Shown piece by piece: positions 46,381 through 53,702 of a stretch of 64,000 nucleotides of DNA. The translations under genes and the position numbers were made by a program. Numbering within the stretch: the first letter of the stretch is position 1; each line of letters opens with the position of its first letter. Source of the stretch: Spartobacteria bacterium (GTDB lineage Bacteria > Verrucomicrobiota > Verrucomicrobiia > Chthoniobacterales > UBA10450); NCBI GenBank assembly GCA_003169975.1, contig PNAA01000024.1:223273-287272 (forward strand), written 5' to 3'. Below the pieces are notes generated by a model, which saw nothing but the letters and a program-made list of their open reading frames with translations, was not told the DNA's origin and searched no databases.

Positions 46381-47496
46381 CTACGACTTCTCGAACGCTT
46401 CCTTATTCACAACGTAGGGCATCCTAGTCGGGTCGCCATCGTAGTTCCCCTCCAGCACGTCGATCACGGCTTGGACAGTGCGCCCAGCCATCCCTTTGTC
46501 GGGATCGACCGAGAGCCGCGTGATCTGCGCGCCGCTCGCGAAATGATGGAACAGCCGTGTGCGGTCGGCGATCTCTGGATCGAGGAGCGGCGAATCCGGC
46601 GGCAACGGCTCCTTTTCAAAAACATCGAGCGCTGCCCCGGCAATGACTTTATCTTTCAGCGCCTGCGCGAGGGCCTTCTCATCCACGACCGGGCCGCGTG
46701 AAGTATTCACCAGGTAGGCCGTCGGCTTCATGAGCTTGAGCGTCTTCTCGTTGATGAAGTGGTAGGTCGGTTTGTCGGTTTCGATCTCGAGCAACAGCGG
46801 CACGTGGATGCTGACGTAATCCGCGCCACTGAGTGCCTCCTCGAGCTCAACGTACTTGATCCAGGTCCTTTCCTTCTGAATTCCCGTGGCGTGGCGCAGG
46901 TCCATCACTTCCTGAATGGCAGCGATATACTGGTGGTTCTGATACGCCGGGTCGTAGCACAGGATGTTCATGTCGAACCCCGAGCACTTCTTGATCATCG
47001 CGAGGCCGATGCGTCCGGTGCCGATAATGGCAATGGTCTTTCCCGTGACCTCGTCACCGAGGAAGGGCAGGAAGGGATGCCACGACGGCCACTTCTGCTC
47101 CCGCACCAGGCGTTCACTCGCATACATCTTGCGCGCCAGCATGCCGAGCATGAAAAAACCAAACTCGGCGGTCGCTTCGGTCAGCACGTCTGCGGTGTTC
47201 GTGAATGGGATCTTGTATTTGTTGGCGTCGGCCCGGTTGATGTTATCGAAGCCGACGGCGATCTGCGCCACGATCTTGAGCGAGCCCTTCCCTGCTTCGA
47301 AGATCTCGGCGTCGATCGGATCGCGCAGCGTTGTGATCAATCCGTCGATGCCGCTCTTCACTTTTTCGATGATCAATTTTTTCGGCGGCGCCTCCGGGCC
47401 TTGGAAAACTTCGAGCTCGTAACCGCGTTCGCGCAGACGGTTCTCGGCCGGATCGCCGATGCGGGAGGTGGCAAAGATTCGTTTCTTGTCGGTCAT
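46381..47496 (-). CDS. D-isomer-specific 2-hydroxyacid dehydrogenase
   Basis: 371 residues, the complete gene. The NAD Rossmann motif is KTIAIIGTGRIGLAMIKK (~152-169). Catalytic Arg is in LKIVAQIAVGFDNINR / NTSRGPVVDEKAL region, Glu in LDVFEKEPLPPDSPLL and His in LFHHFASGAQ. An insert (QYIAAIQEVMDLRHATG) lengthens the protein relative to ~320-residue relatives. It likely interconverts a 2-oxoacid and a D-2-hydroxyacid (glyoxylate, hydroxypyruvate or similar). Its first ~30 codons are repeated in two other places to the right (48130-48250 and 50275-50332). Confidence 0.9.
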   Translation of the reverse strand: MTDKKRIFATSRIGDPAENRLRERGYELEVFQGPEAPPKKLIIEKVKSGIDGLITTLRDPIDAEIFEAGKGSLKIVAQIAVGFDNINRADANKYKIPFTNTADVLTEATAEFGFFMLGMLARKMYASERLVREQKWPSWHPFLPFLGDEVTGKTIAIIGTGRIGLAMIKKCSGFDMNILCYDPAYQNHQYIAAIQEVMDLRHATGIQKERTWIKYVELEEALSGADYVSIHVPLLLEIETDKPTYHFINEKTLKLMKPTAYLVNTSRGPVVDEKALAQALKDKVIAGAALDVFEKEPLPPDSPLLDPEIADRTRLFHHFASGAQITRLSVDPDKGMAGRTVQAVIDVLEGNYDGDPTRMPYVVNKEAFEKS

Positions 47497-47572
47497 GGCT
47501 GGAAGAATGAACCAACAACTAACGCGACTCTTGGCTTTTGGCTATTGCCTTGCGCGCGAAAACGCGAGCGGT

Positions 47573-47863
47573 TCAGAACCGCGGCGAACGACGAGCGCCG
47601 TGCCAAAAGTGGAGGATATTCACTACACCTCGCGCCTCGTCGCATGTGTAGAAAATCAGGAAGGGCGGCAGCGGCATTTTCCGAATCCCGCGCTTCTGGT
47701 CGTGAAACGCAAATCGCTGCGGCAGCGTCGCCAAACTTAGTGCGTGCGCGACTAGCTTGTTACCTAAACGAATCGCCGCGTCCGAATCATCCTGCGCCAC
47801 AAACTCGACGATCTCCTTAAGATCAGCGATCGCGCTTTCCGCGATCAGGACTTTGAAGTCCAT
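47573..47863 (-). CDS. RelE/ParE-family toxin
   Basis: 96 residues. VLIAESAIADLKEIVEFVAQ is the ParE/RelE helical hairpin, and FAFHDQKRGIRKMPLPPFLI then YTCDEARGVVNILHFWHGAR gives the last sheet ending in the family W/R-H-x-x-R. It overlaps the 3' end of the antitoxin gene by 19 bases, as in many type II modules with antitoxin first. Target (ribosome-bound mRNA or gyrase) is not predictable. Confidence 0.85.
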   Translation of the reverse strand: MDFKVLIAESAIADLKEIVEFVAQDDSDAAIRLGNKLVAHALSLATLPQRFAFHDQKRGIRKMPLPPFLIFYTCDEARGVVNILHFWHGARRSPRF

Positions 47864-48075
47864 CGCGGAATCATCGATTTCACTTCCTCAATCGGCCGCA
47901 CGCGACCCGCTTCGACATCGGCCAAGCCGCGCTCCAGAGAGCGTTCCAGTTCTTTTTCATCCGGCTCGGTCATCGCGAACAGTTCGGCCGCGAGAAGAGC
48001 CTTGTCACGTGCGTTCAGATGTCCGATTGCCGTCTTAATTTCTTGCAGCGTGCTCACGTCGTAAATGTTTATCAC
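47845..48075 (-). CDS. Antitoxin of the RelE/ParE-type module
   Basis: 76 residues, acidic, directly upstream of and overlapping the toxin. IKTAIGHLNARDKALLAAEL is a helix with leucine spacing, and the C-terminal DVEAGRVRPIEEVKSMIPRW is the usual toxin-neutralising tail with the DVxAGRVxPxEEV pattern seen in addiction-module components. No obvious DNA-binding fold is recognised. The module lies between two copies of the dehydrogenase 5' end. Confidence 0.8.
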   Translation of the reverse strand: MINIYDVSTLQEIKTAIGHLNARDKALLAAELFAMTEPDEKELERSLERGLADVEAGRVRPIEEVKSMIPRWTSKS

Positions 48076-48325
48076 AATGCGCAGAAAACGCGAGCCGCGT
48101 TATACGTGGCGAGCAGGCACGCGGAGCGGCGGCGCTTCGGGGGCCCTGGAAGACCTCGAGGTCGTAACCGCGCTCGCGAAGACGGTTCTCGGCAGGATCG
48201 CCGATGCGGGAGGTGGCAAAGATGCGAAAGCGTTTGTTGTCGATCACTTCTCTTTCTGCCGATAGAAGGGCTTTGAGGTTGCCCTCGCAATACTCTGTCA
48301 CGTCAATCTTGCGCTTGAAAAGCAT
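48035..48325 (-). pseudogene. Chimera: start of a cassette gene fused to a dehydrogenase 5' fragment
   Basis: The frame opens MLFKRKIDVTEYCEGNLKAL, 11 bases after the GTTAGAC core of the attC-like site at 48337. After ~27 codons it switches to KRFRIFATSRIGDPAENRLR, the N-terminus of the dehydrogenase, which then breaks off near GYDLEVFQGP. So a fourth cassette gene lost its 3' part and was joined to copy 2 of the dehydrogenase start. Confidence 0.7.
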
Positions 48326-48336
48326 CGGAGTTTTAG

Positions 48337-48443
48337 GTCTAACGAGAACAAGATCAGTTGCGCCGGGCGAGGGTGCGCGTTGCTGCGGGTTGAACGGTTT
48401 TAGTCATCTGAAAGCCGAATAGTACCACGGCCCGGCGTTAGCT
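48337..48443 (-). other. attC-like recombination site 1
   Basis: 107 bp, ends GTCTAAC and GTTAGCT on the plus strand, so minus-strand reading is AGCTAAC...GTTAGAC. Inner arms GCCGGGC and GCCCGGC can pair. The next minus-strand ORF starts 11 bases after the GTTAGAC core. Very similar to site 2 (same length). Confidence 0.6.
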
Positions 48444-48942
48444 GCATCATTTGGTTGGACTTTTCGTCCTCCTCTAGAAAGGATTGTCCATACCACAGCA
48501 TGTCAAAGTGACCGTCTTCAGAACACTGGCGCTCGGGGTGAACTTCTACCAATTCAAATGTCTCCTGATCCTCACCGTATCGGGGGAACTCCGTCCAGTG
48601 GAGTGTCTGCCGCCAAACGGTGTCTCCGTACCGCTGGACATATAGATCCTTTACCAGCCGCGCGCGCAGCCATGGATTGTGCCCACAGCGAATGTAGCCA
48701 TCCTCCTCTCGCAGCCAGTTGGATTGGTGGCGAGAAAAGCTGTAGCCGATCTTTTCGGAAAAAGTCAGCATTGACTCGGAAGTAAAAAGGACTGTTAGAA
48801 AGGACTTGATCGTTTGCGAACTGTACTGCGGTCTCAGAATTGCTACGATACGTGGTCGATTCAGGTCGGCCAAATAGTCATCGCGCGAAGACTCCCAGGT
48901 GATAAGCCACGATTGTTTCTTTCTTAGGTTGGTATCGCTCAC
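48400..48942 (-). CDS. Cassette ORF 1, hypothetical protein
   Basis: 180 residues from the GTG at 48942, which lies only 3 bases after the GTTAGGC core of attC-like site 2; an upstream start at 48972 would run inside that site. The protein (SDTNLRKKQSWLITWESSRD, YADLNRPRIVAILRPQ-like and WHWTEFPRYGEDQETFEL regions) is Trp/Tyr-rich and not recognised. Its last ~14 codons lie in attC-like site 1. Base composition is visibly lower in G+C than the flanking genes, as expected for a foreign cassette. Confidence 0.6.
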   Translation of the reverse strand: MSDTNLRKKQSWLITWESSRDDYLADLNRPRIVAILRPQYSSQTIKSFLTVLFTSESMLTFSEKIGYSFSRHQSNWLREEDGYIRCGHNPWLRARLVKDLYVQRYGDTVWRQTLHWTEFPRYGEDQETFELVEVHPERQCSEDGHFDMLWYGQSFLEEDEKSNQMMQLTPGRGTIRLSDD

Positions 48943-48945
48943 GAA

Positions 48946-49052
48946 GCCTAACGAGAACAAGATCAGTTGCACCGGGAGACGGTGCGCGTGGCTGCGGGTT
49001 GAAGGATTTTAATCATATGAAAGCTGGGTAGTACGACGGCTCGCCGTTAGCC
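48946..49052 (-). other. attC-like recombination site 2
   Basis: 107 bp with GCCTAAC at one end and GTTAGCC at the other (plus strand). It shares long blocks with site 1, such as AACGAGAACAAGATCAGTTG and GGCTGCGGGTTGAA. It separates cassette ORFs 1 and 2. Confidence 0.6.
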
Positions 49053-49069
49053 GGAGCGCATGGTCAGGC

Positions 49070-49549
49070 TTAGTTGCCATTCTGAGACGAAGATGGAGGC
49101 CGTGAACCAGTCGCACCGGTGCGATATACGGCGGCCGGGTTTTGGTCCGCGATCCAACCGATAATCTTGGCGTGTCCCCACTGCATGAAAGTGGAAAGCG
49201 CAATCAGGAAAACAATATTGAAAATAAACTGTTCAACTGCTCTGCCATTAGAACTTGCCGCTGACTCTTTCAAATAAATGCTCGGCGTGTTTTTGATTGC
49301 TGCCCACCAAAGCCAACCCGGCATGAGCAGCGAGAATGGCCAGATGAACAAGAAAGCCACGAATCCCAACCATCCCCAAGCTGCCCTCATGACCTTGACG
49401 TAAGCGAGTGTCTGGATGCCACCCTGAAAGAACGCTCCGACAGTGCCAGCCGCCAGAAGCAAAAATACGGGTATTTTGATTGCGGATCCTGCGCCGCGTG
49501 TAAACCACCAAACGATGGGTTTCGGCTTTGTGTCGGACGCAGTGGCCAT
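49070..49549 (-). CDS. Cassette ORF 2, membrane protein
   Basis: 159 residues from the ATG at 49549, about 20 bases after the core of attC-like site 3. Three or four hydrophobic segments are clear: IKIPVFLLLAAGTVGAFFQ, WGWLGFVAFLFIWPFSLLM and FIFNIVFLIALSTFMQW. It is a small inner-membrane protein of unknown function. The longer frame from 49627 starts within the recombination site. Not related to its neighbours. Confidence 0.6.
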   Translation of the reverse strand: MATASDTKPKPIVWWFTRGAGSAIKIPVFLLLAAGTVGAFFQGGIQTLAYVKVMRAAWGWLGFVAFLFIWPFSLLMPGWLWWAAIKNTPSIYLKESAASSNGRAVEQFIFNIVFLIALSTFMQWGHAKIIGWIADQNPAAVYRTGATGSRPPSSSQNGN

Positions 49550-49569
49550 AATAGTGCATGCGATAGTAA

Positions 49570-49675
49570 GGCTAACGAGACGGAGCTGAGCTAGCGCTGG
49601 CGGAAGCGAGCGCCGCAAGATCGGCAATCTGTTTCATTAATTCAAACTGGTCATCGCAACGGCCAACGGTTAGCT
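49570..49675 (-). other. attC-like recombination site 3
   Basis: 106 bp with GGCTAAC and GTTAGCT ends (plus strand); its inside differs from sites 1 and 2 and includes the hairpin GCGCTGGCGGAAGCGAGCGC. A second GTTAGGC follows at 49684-49690. It lies between cassette ORFs 2 and 3. Confidence 0.5.
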
Positions 49676-49686
49676 GCCTCGTCCGG

Positions 49687-50040
49687 TTAGGCCTCCGGCG
49701 TCGCTTCGGGCTGATTGTCTGGTGTCAAAGTTCCGTGGTATTCAAAATCGTGCTCTGCGTCTTCGGACGCCTTCCGAAGATGCTCGATCTGGCGAGATGA
49801 AAGGTTAAAAAGAATGTCGGTATGGACGTCGTGACTGTCGTGACGAGTGAACACGAGATTGATGGACAGCAGGCCGCCAGGATTCTGCAGGACGCGGATC
49901 TTACCTGTGCCGTCGTAGCTCGCTCCGGAGCGCGTGACGAAATCCGCAAACACGGTCTTGTCCTTGAGCTCGTCGTAGCCGAAGGGCGATTTCAGCCAGC
50001 GTGTTAGCAGCCGCTCTCGTCGTTCGGGTTTCGGTGTCAT
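49687..50040 (-). CDS. Cassette ORF 3, hypothetical protein
   Basis: 117 residues from the ATG at 50040, 7 bases after a GTTAGAC core (50048-50054). The protein reads RRERLLTRWLKSPFGYDELK, TGKIRVLQNPGGLLSINLVF and LFNLSSRQIEHLRKASEDAE, a compact mixed alpha/beta protein with an acidic tail. No family recognised. It is the first cassette of the array in the direction of transcription. Confidence 0.6.
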   Translation of the reverse strand: MTPKPERRERLLTRWLKSPFGYDELKDKTVFADFVTRSGASYDGTGKIRVLQNPGGLLSINLVFTRHDSHDVHTDILFNLSSRQIEHLRKASEDAEHDFEYHGTLTPDNQPEATPEA

Positions 50041-50047
50041 TAATGAG

Positions 50048-50054
50048 GTCTAAC
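50048..50054 (-). other. Isolated GTTAGAC core before the first cassette
   Basis: Plus-strand GTCTAAC, read GTTAGAC on the minus strand. In an integron this position would be the attI site or the left half of another attC. No partner half was found in the next 200 bases. Confidence 0.4.
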
Positions 50055-50101
50055 GACTCGTAGATCGAATAAGTCGGCAATTAAAGGCAGAATAATTCAG
50101 C

Positions 50102-50332
50102 TTAACTCGGCTCGTCGCGAGAAAAACGCCCGGAAATAGGAGAATCACGGCGCGAGTATTTAACGCTTGTCGTTGCGGAGGCAAGCACAATTTTATCCCC
50201 TGCAAATGTCCACCAAGCCGAGTGATCCGCGATTAATAAGACGAAATCTGACTGGCCGCGCGCCTGCGTCGCCTCGGCAGGATCGCCGATGCGGGAAGTG
50301 GCAAAGACGCGGAAGCGTTTCTTGTCGGTCAT
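50102..50332 (-). pseudogene. Dehydrogenase 5' fragment (copy 3) with foreign tail
   Basis: Begins MTDKKRFRVFATSRIGDPAE, the exact start of the 2-hydroxyacid dehydrogenase, then departs into unrelated sequence (QSDFVLLIADHSAWWTFAG). The bases upstream of the ATG also match those upstream of the intact gene (for example TGGCTATTGCCTTG at ~50460 and ~47531), so the promoter region was copied too. Confidence 0.75.
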
Positions 50333-50392
50333 GGCTGGAGAAATGGAAGCACGTGTTTACCGTGGCGACACAATCGTGACGAACGCGCGCGG

Positions 50393-50433
50393 CCTCCCTC
50401 TCCTCTCGATCGAGGAGAGGAAGAGGGTGAGGA
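50393..50433. repeat. CT-rich inverted repeat
   Basis: CTCCCTCTCCTC and GAGGAGAGG-AA-GAGGGTGAG pair around TCGATC. Similar CCTCTCC/GGAGAGG hairpins are common intergenic elements in many bacteria. It lies inside the upstream region of dehydrogenase copy 3. Confidence 0.6.
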
Positions 50434-50551
50434 GATCGATAAACGCGCCCGCTCGATTCTGGCTATTGCCTTGAAACCGGCGGTTCGAAATCGTGCCGTC
50501 GAAGAAAGCCCACGTGTTGCGCCCGTCGCAGAGGCCAACGAGATTATTTCG

Positions 50552-51277
50552 TCACGCATTGGCCGGCGCGGCGTTCGGATCAGTGGGAGGCGTATCAAAT
50601 CCGGTCAAACGTTTATACAACGGCTGCAATTCAGGAATATCGTTGCCAATCGCGGCCAATGTATTCAGAGCCACGAATGCAGACATGGCCACGGTCCGAG
50701 TATCTTCTGGATCGGTCGTCTCATCCAATAAGTCACTCGTCGCGCGAAAATGTCCGTGAGTGTATTGAGAATACGTCCGGTAATGTGAGTTATAGTAAGG
50801 CATCATCTGCGCGACACCAGCGGCGCCAGCGATTCCGAGTTCGTGATAAGAAAACTGGTAGTCAGGAAATTCCTTTTGGAATTGAGCGTCAATTTCATCC
50901 CAGCGTCGCTTAGACTCCTGCTCGTCGTACGGCCGTCCCGAAATAGTTGCTGCTTCTCGCAGAAGTTTTTGATCTTCCGCGTGATCCTTTGCCGCAATCT
51001 CGTAGAGCTTATCAGGGTTGCGCCTCACTGCCTCCAAGCGAAACATTGTTTCGATGGCAGGACGAACGAGCAACTTGGAACAGTAAGTGTGGCCCAATGC
51101 TCGCAATGATATGAAACCGTCTGCAGCACGGAAAATATGTTTTACAGAATGAATCCTATAACGATTTAGCATATCTCCTTGCGGTTGCCCGGCCAACAAA
51201 TTGAGAGCACTGCCGAGAGCCTTCACGACATCGCGAAGCAACTCGAGCGACTGGTTCTCGCATTTCTCGTTTTGCAT
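50552..51277 (-). CDS. DUF5677-like protein
   Basis: 241 residues from the ATG at 51277. All-helical: ENQSLELLRDVVKALGSALN, RAADGFISLRALGHTYCSKL, LVRPAIETMFRLEAVRRNPD and YSQYTHGHFRATSDLL. The pattern of an RPAIE core followed later by a Y-x-H-GHF motif fits the DUF5677/HEPN-like group of unknown function. It lies 36 bases downstream of the aminotransferase gene on the same strand, so they may be co-transcribed, and just upstream of dehydrogenase copy 3. Confidence 0.6.
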   Translation of the reverse strand: MQNEKCENQSLELLRDVVKALGSALNLLAGQPQGDMLNRYRIHSVKHIFRAADGFISLRALGHTYCSKLLVRPAIETMFRLEAVRRNPDKLYEIAAKDHAEDQKLLREAATISGRPYDEQESKRRWDEIDAQFQKEFPDYQFSYHELGIAGAAGVAQMMPYYNSHYRTYSQYTHGHFRATSDLLDETTDPEDTRTVAMSAFVALNTLAAIGNDIPELQPLYKRLTGFDTPPTDPNAAPANA

Positions 51278-51312
51278 ACCGAAAGACGCAAAGGGACTGC
51301 TTAGGCTTCTAA

Positions 51313-52503
51313 CTACAAATTCTTCGTCGTCCAGGCGCCGACGCGATCCAGCGCCTTCTCGATGTTCTCGATCGAGTTGGCCACGCTGAAACGCAGATAG
51401 CCCTCGCCGAAGTCGCCAAAAGCGGTCCCTGAGAGCGCGGCGACGCCGGCGTCCTCGAGCAACGTGTCGGCCAGTTTCTTCGATGGCCATCCGGTCTCCC
51501 TGATGTTTGGGAAAACGTAGAACGCGCCCTTGGGCAGGCGGCAGGAGAAACCCTTGATGCTATTAAGCCCGGCGACCATCACGTCGCGCCGTTTCTTGAA
51601 CTCGGCGCACATTTCCTCGACCGCGCCCTGCGGCCCGCGGAGCGCCTCGATGCCGGCGACCTGCGTGAAGCTGGCGGTGCAGGAATTGGAGTTAGTCATG
51701 AGGCGGGCGACATGCGTCGCCAGGTCGGCGCGCATCACGCCGTAGCCCATCCGCCAGCCGGTCATGGCATAAGTCTTGGAGAAACCGTCGAGCAGGATAC
51801 AACGCTCCTGCATGCCGTCCAACGACATGATGGAATGATGCTCGCCTTCGAAAATAAGGCGACTGTAGATCTCGTCGGTCAGCACCATGATGTTGCGATC
51901 GCCGATCGCGCGCGCGATGCCCTTCAGGTCCTCCTTCTCGAGCACGCCACCAGTTGGGTTCTGCGGCGAATTCAGGATGATGAGCTTGGTGCGATCGTTG
52001 ATCAGCTCGGCGAGTTGGTCGACGTCGAACCGGAAATCCATTTCCTCGCGCAACTGGATCGGGACGGCTTTCGCGTCAAGGAACTCGATCATCGACTCGT
52101 AAATGGGGAATCCGGGATTGGGATAGATGACCTCATCCCCTTCTTCCACCAGCGCGAGGATGGTGAAAAAGATGATTGGCTTACCGCCGGGGACAACAAC
52201 CACTTCTTCGGCTGTTGCCGTGATCCCGCGCGTCTCACTCACATATTGCGCGATCGTTTCGCGCAGTTGCGGCATCCCGGCCGAAGGCCCGTAGTGGGTG
52301 AAGCTTTTGTGCAGGGCATCGCAGGCCGCCTCGATGATGTTGCCCGGCGTATCGAAATCGGGCTCCCCGATCTCGAGATGGACGATATCGCGACCCTTGG
52401 CCTCCAGTGCGCGCGCCTTCACCAGCACCTCGAAAGCGGTCTCGGTGCCGAGACGCGCCATGCGACCGGCGAGACGGAGTTCACGCTGTGCAGCTTTCGT
52501 CAT
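51313..52503 (-). CDS. Class I/II PLP-dependent aminotransferase (aspartate type)
   Basis: 396 residues from the ATG at 52503. Family marks: IVHLEIGEPDFDTPGNI, FTHYGPSAGMPQLRETIAQY, LNSPQNPTGGVLEKEDL (Asn binding PLP), LTDEIYSRLIFEG (Asp and Tyr), LLDGFSKTYAMTGWRMGY with the Schiff-base Lys, and YLRFSVANSIENI with the carboxylate-binding Arg. A fold-type I enzyme close to AspC/aromatic aminotransferases; exact amino donor not assigned. Cytoplasmic. Confidence 0.93.
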   Translation of the reverse strand: MTKAAQRELRLAGRMARLGTETAFEVLVKARALEAKGRDIVHLEIGEPDFDTPGNIIEAACDALHKSFTHYGPSAGMPQLRETIAQYVSETRGITATAEEVVVVPGGKPIIFFTILALVEEGDEVIYPNPGFPIYESMIEFLDAKAVPIQLREEMDFRFDVDQLAELINDRTKLIILNSPQNPTGGVLEKEDLKGIARAIGDRNIMVLTDEIYSRLIFEGEHHSIMSLDGMQERCILLDGFSKTYAMTGWRMGYGVMRADLATHVARLMTNSNSCTASFTQVAGIEALRGPQGAVEEMCAEFKKRRDVMVAGLNSIKGFSCRLPKGAFYVFPNIRETGWPSKKLADTLLEDAGVAALSGTAFGDFGEGYLRFSVANSIENIEKALDRVGAWTTKNL

Positions 52504-52855
52504 GACGGCAAAAGACTCCGCAAACTCATGCGTTTGTCCATCTGAAATTATTCCCAACGTGGGAGGCGCCTTCGCGCGGCAGCCCAAATCTCGGAATCAG
52601 GAACCCTGGAATTGTAGGGCAGGCGCATCGCCTGCCAGGCATGTTGACACGGATCACACGGATTGCACTGGCGGTGATAATGCAGGAACCGGGGATCAAC
52701 CAGGAGGCCAGGAACGGAGGAAGAACTAAGGTTCGCGCTCTCTCTATCATAGAACGGAGTCAATCAATTGAATCCGCTTGATCGCCGGCGGCGGAAACTC
52801 CGCAAAATATTATCTTGAATCTAGTTTTCGGCTTGAGGCATCTTACTATGATACG
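52504..52855. repeat. Intergenic with GTAGGGCAGGCG palindrome
   Basis: A perfect palindrome TAGGGCAGGCGCATCGCCTG with CC sits at 52612-52640 after GGAATTG; the same element occurs at 53625-53652. Around it are short decayed repeats seen elsewhere (GGAATCAGGAA, ACACGGATCACACGGATT, AGGAGGCCAGGAA). Confidence 0.75.
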
Positions 52856-53527
52856 ATGAATCCTTCCTCCGCAACCGGGCCGAAGGCGCCAACCGCCGCC
52901 TGGGTTGGCTTGTTCATTGCGCTCTTTGGAATCCTGGTCGTCCGCTGGGCCGTCTCGCTTTTCTATCCCGAGTTCAGCTTCCCGGCCACGATCTGGAAGG
53001 AATCCCTCACCTGGCTGAGCGTCATGGCGCTCTTCTTCATTATGCGGCGCGGTGAATGGTTGCCGTTGCGCTCCATCGGCCTCGGCACCCGCGTCTGTGA
53101 AAAGCTCGCTCCTTTGGGGAGCGATCCTCACCGTGCTCTGCGGCCTGGTTGGTGGCGCGGTGTCCACTCTTACCCATTTCAAAGGCGGCGAAACGGGAGC
53201 AGCCTTGGCGAAGTTCCCGCTCTGGTTGCTTTTTTCTCGTCGTCCTGCGCGCCGGCATCGTCGAGGAACTTTTCTATCGCGGCTACGCGATCGAACGGCT
53301 TCAACTGCTCGGGTTGAACCGGTGGCTGGCGGCTGTCATTCCGCTCTTGATCTTCGGCTTCGGGCACGGGACCAACGGCTGGGCCAACGTTGTTCTCGCT
53401 CTGGCCCTCGGCGCAGTCTTAACTGCCTTTTATCTCTGGCGGCGCGACCCTCGTCGCCAACATGATTGGTCACTTCACGATCGATCTTCTCTCGGTCCTA
53501 CTGCCGCGATTTCTCTCGCACGCCTAG
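52856..53527 (+). pseudogene. CPBP-family intramembrane protease, frameshifted three times
   Basis: The start at 52856 gives SSATGPKAPTAAWVGLFIAL and later WLSVMALFFIMRRGEW. Near 53095 reading must shift to continue (SVKSSLLWGAILTVLCGLVG), near 53225, at a run of T, to VVLRAGIVEELFYRGYAIER, and near 53453, at CCCTCG, to VANMIGHFTIDLLSVLLP with a stop at 53527. The CPBP motifs EExxxR (EELFYR) and FGFGHG are intact. These Rce1-like proteases sit in the inner membrane. Three shifts mean a dead gene or local sequence errors. Confidence 0.8.
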
Positions 53528-53599
53528 AAGCAAAGCTCGGATAGGAACCCCGCCGAAAGCTTTCCTGCGCCCAAGGTATCTGCGACAGGTTCGGTGAAA

Positions 53600-53652
53600 C
53601 CGCGGTCAGCGACCCCGGCTACAGGAATTGTAGGGCAGGCGCATCGCCTGCC
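53600..53652. repeat. GTAGCCGGGGTC right arm followed by GTAGGGCAGGCG palindrome
   Basis: CCGCGGTCAGCGACCCCGGC with TACAGG (53600-53624) is a lone right arm of the bipartite family. It runs directly into GAATTGTAGGGCAGGCGCAT with CGCCTGCC, a second copy of the palindrome at 52612. Confidence 0.8.
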
Positions 53653-53702
53653 GTCGAAGGAAATGCGGGCGCGATCGCCTTGCGTCCGCGTGGACGTTGG
53701 CC

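Noticed and set aside
47510-47530. ACTAACGCG near the dehydrogenase start as a further attC core
   Set aside because: No partner core or pairing arms were found within 150 bases.
46759-47820. Plus-strand frame of 353 codons
   Set aside because: Antisense to the dehydrogenase and toxin genes, both of which have conserved motifs.
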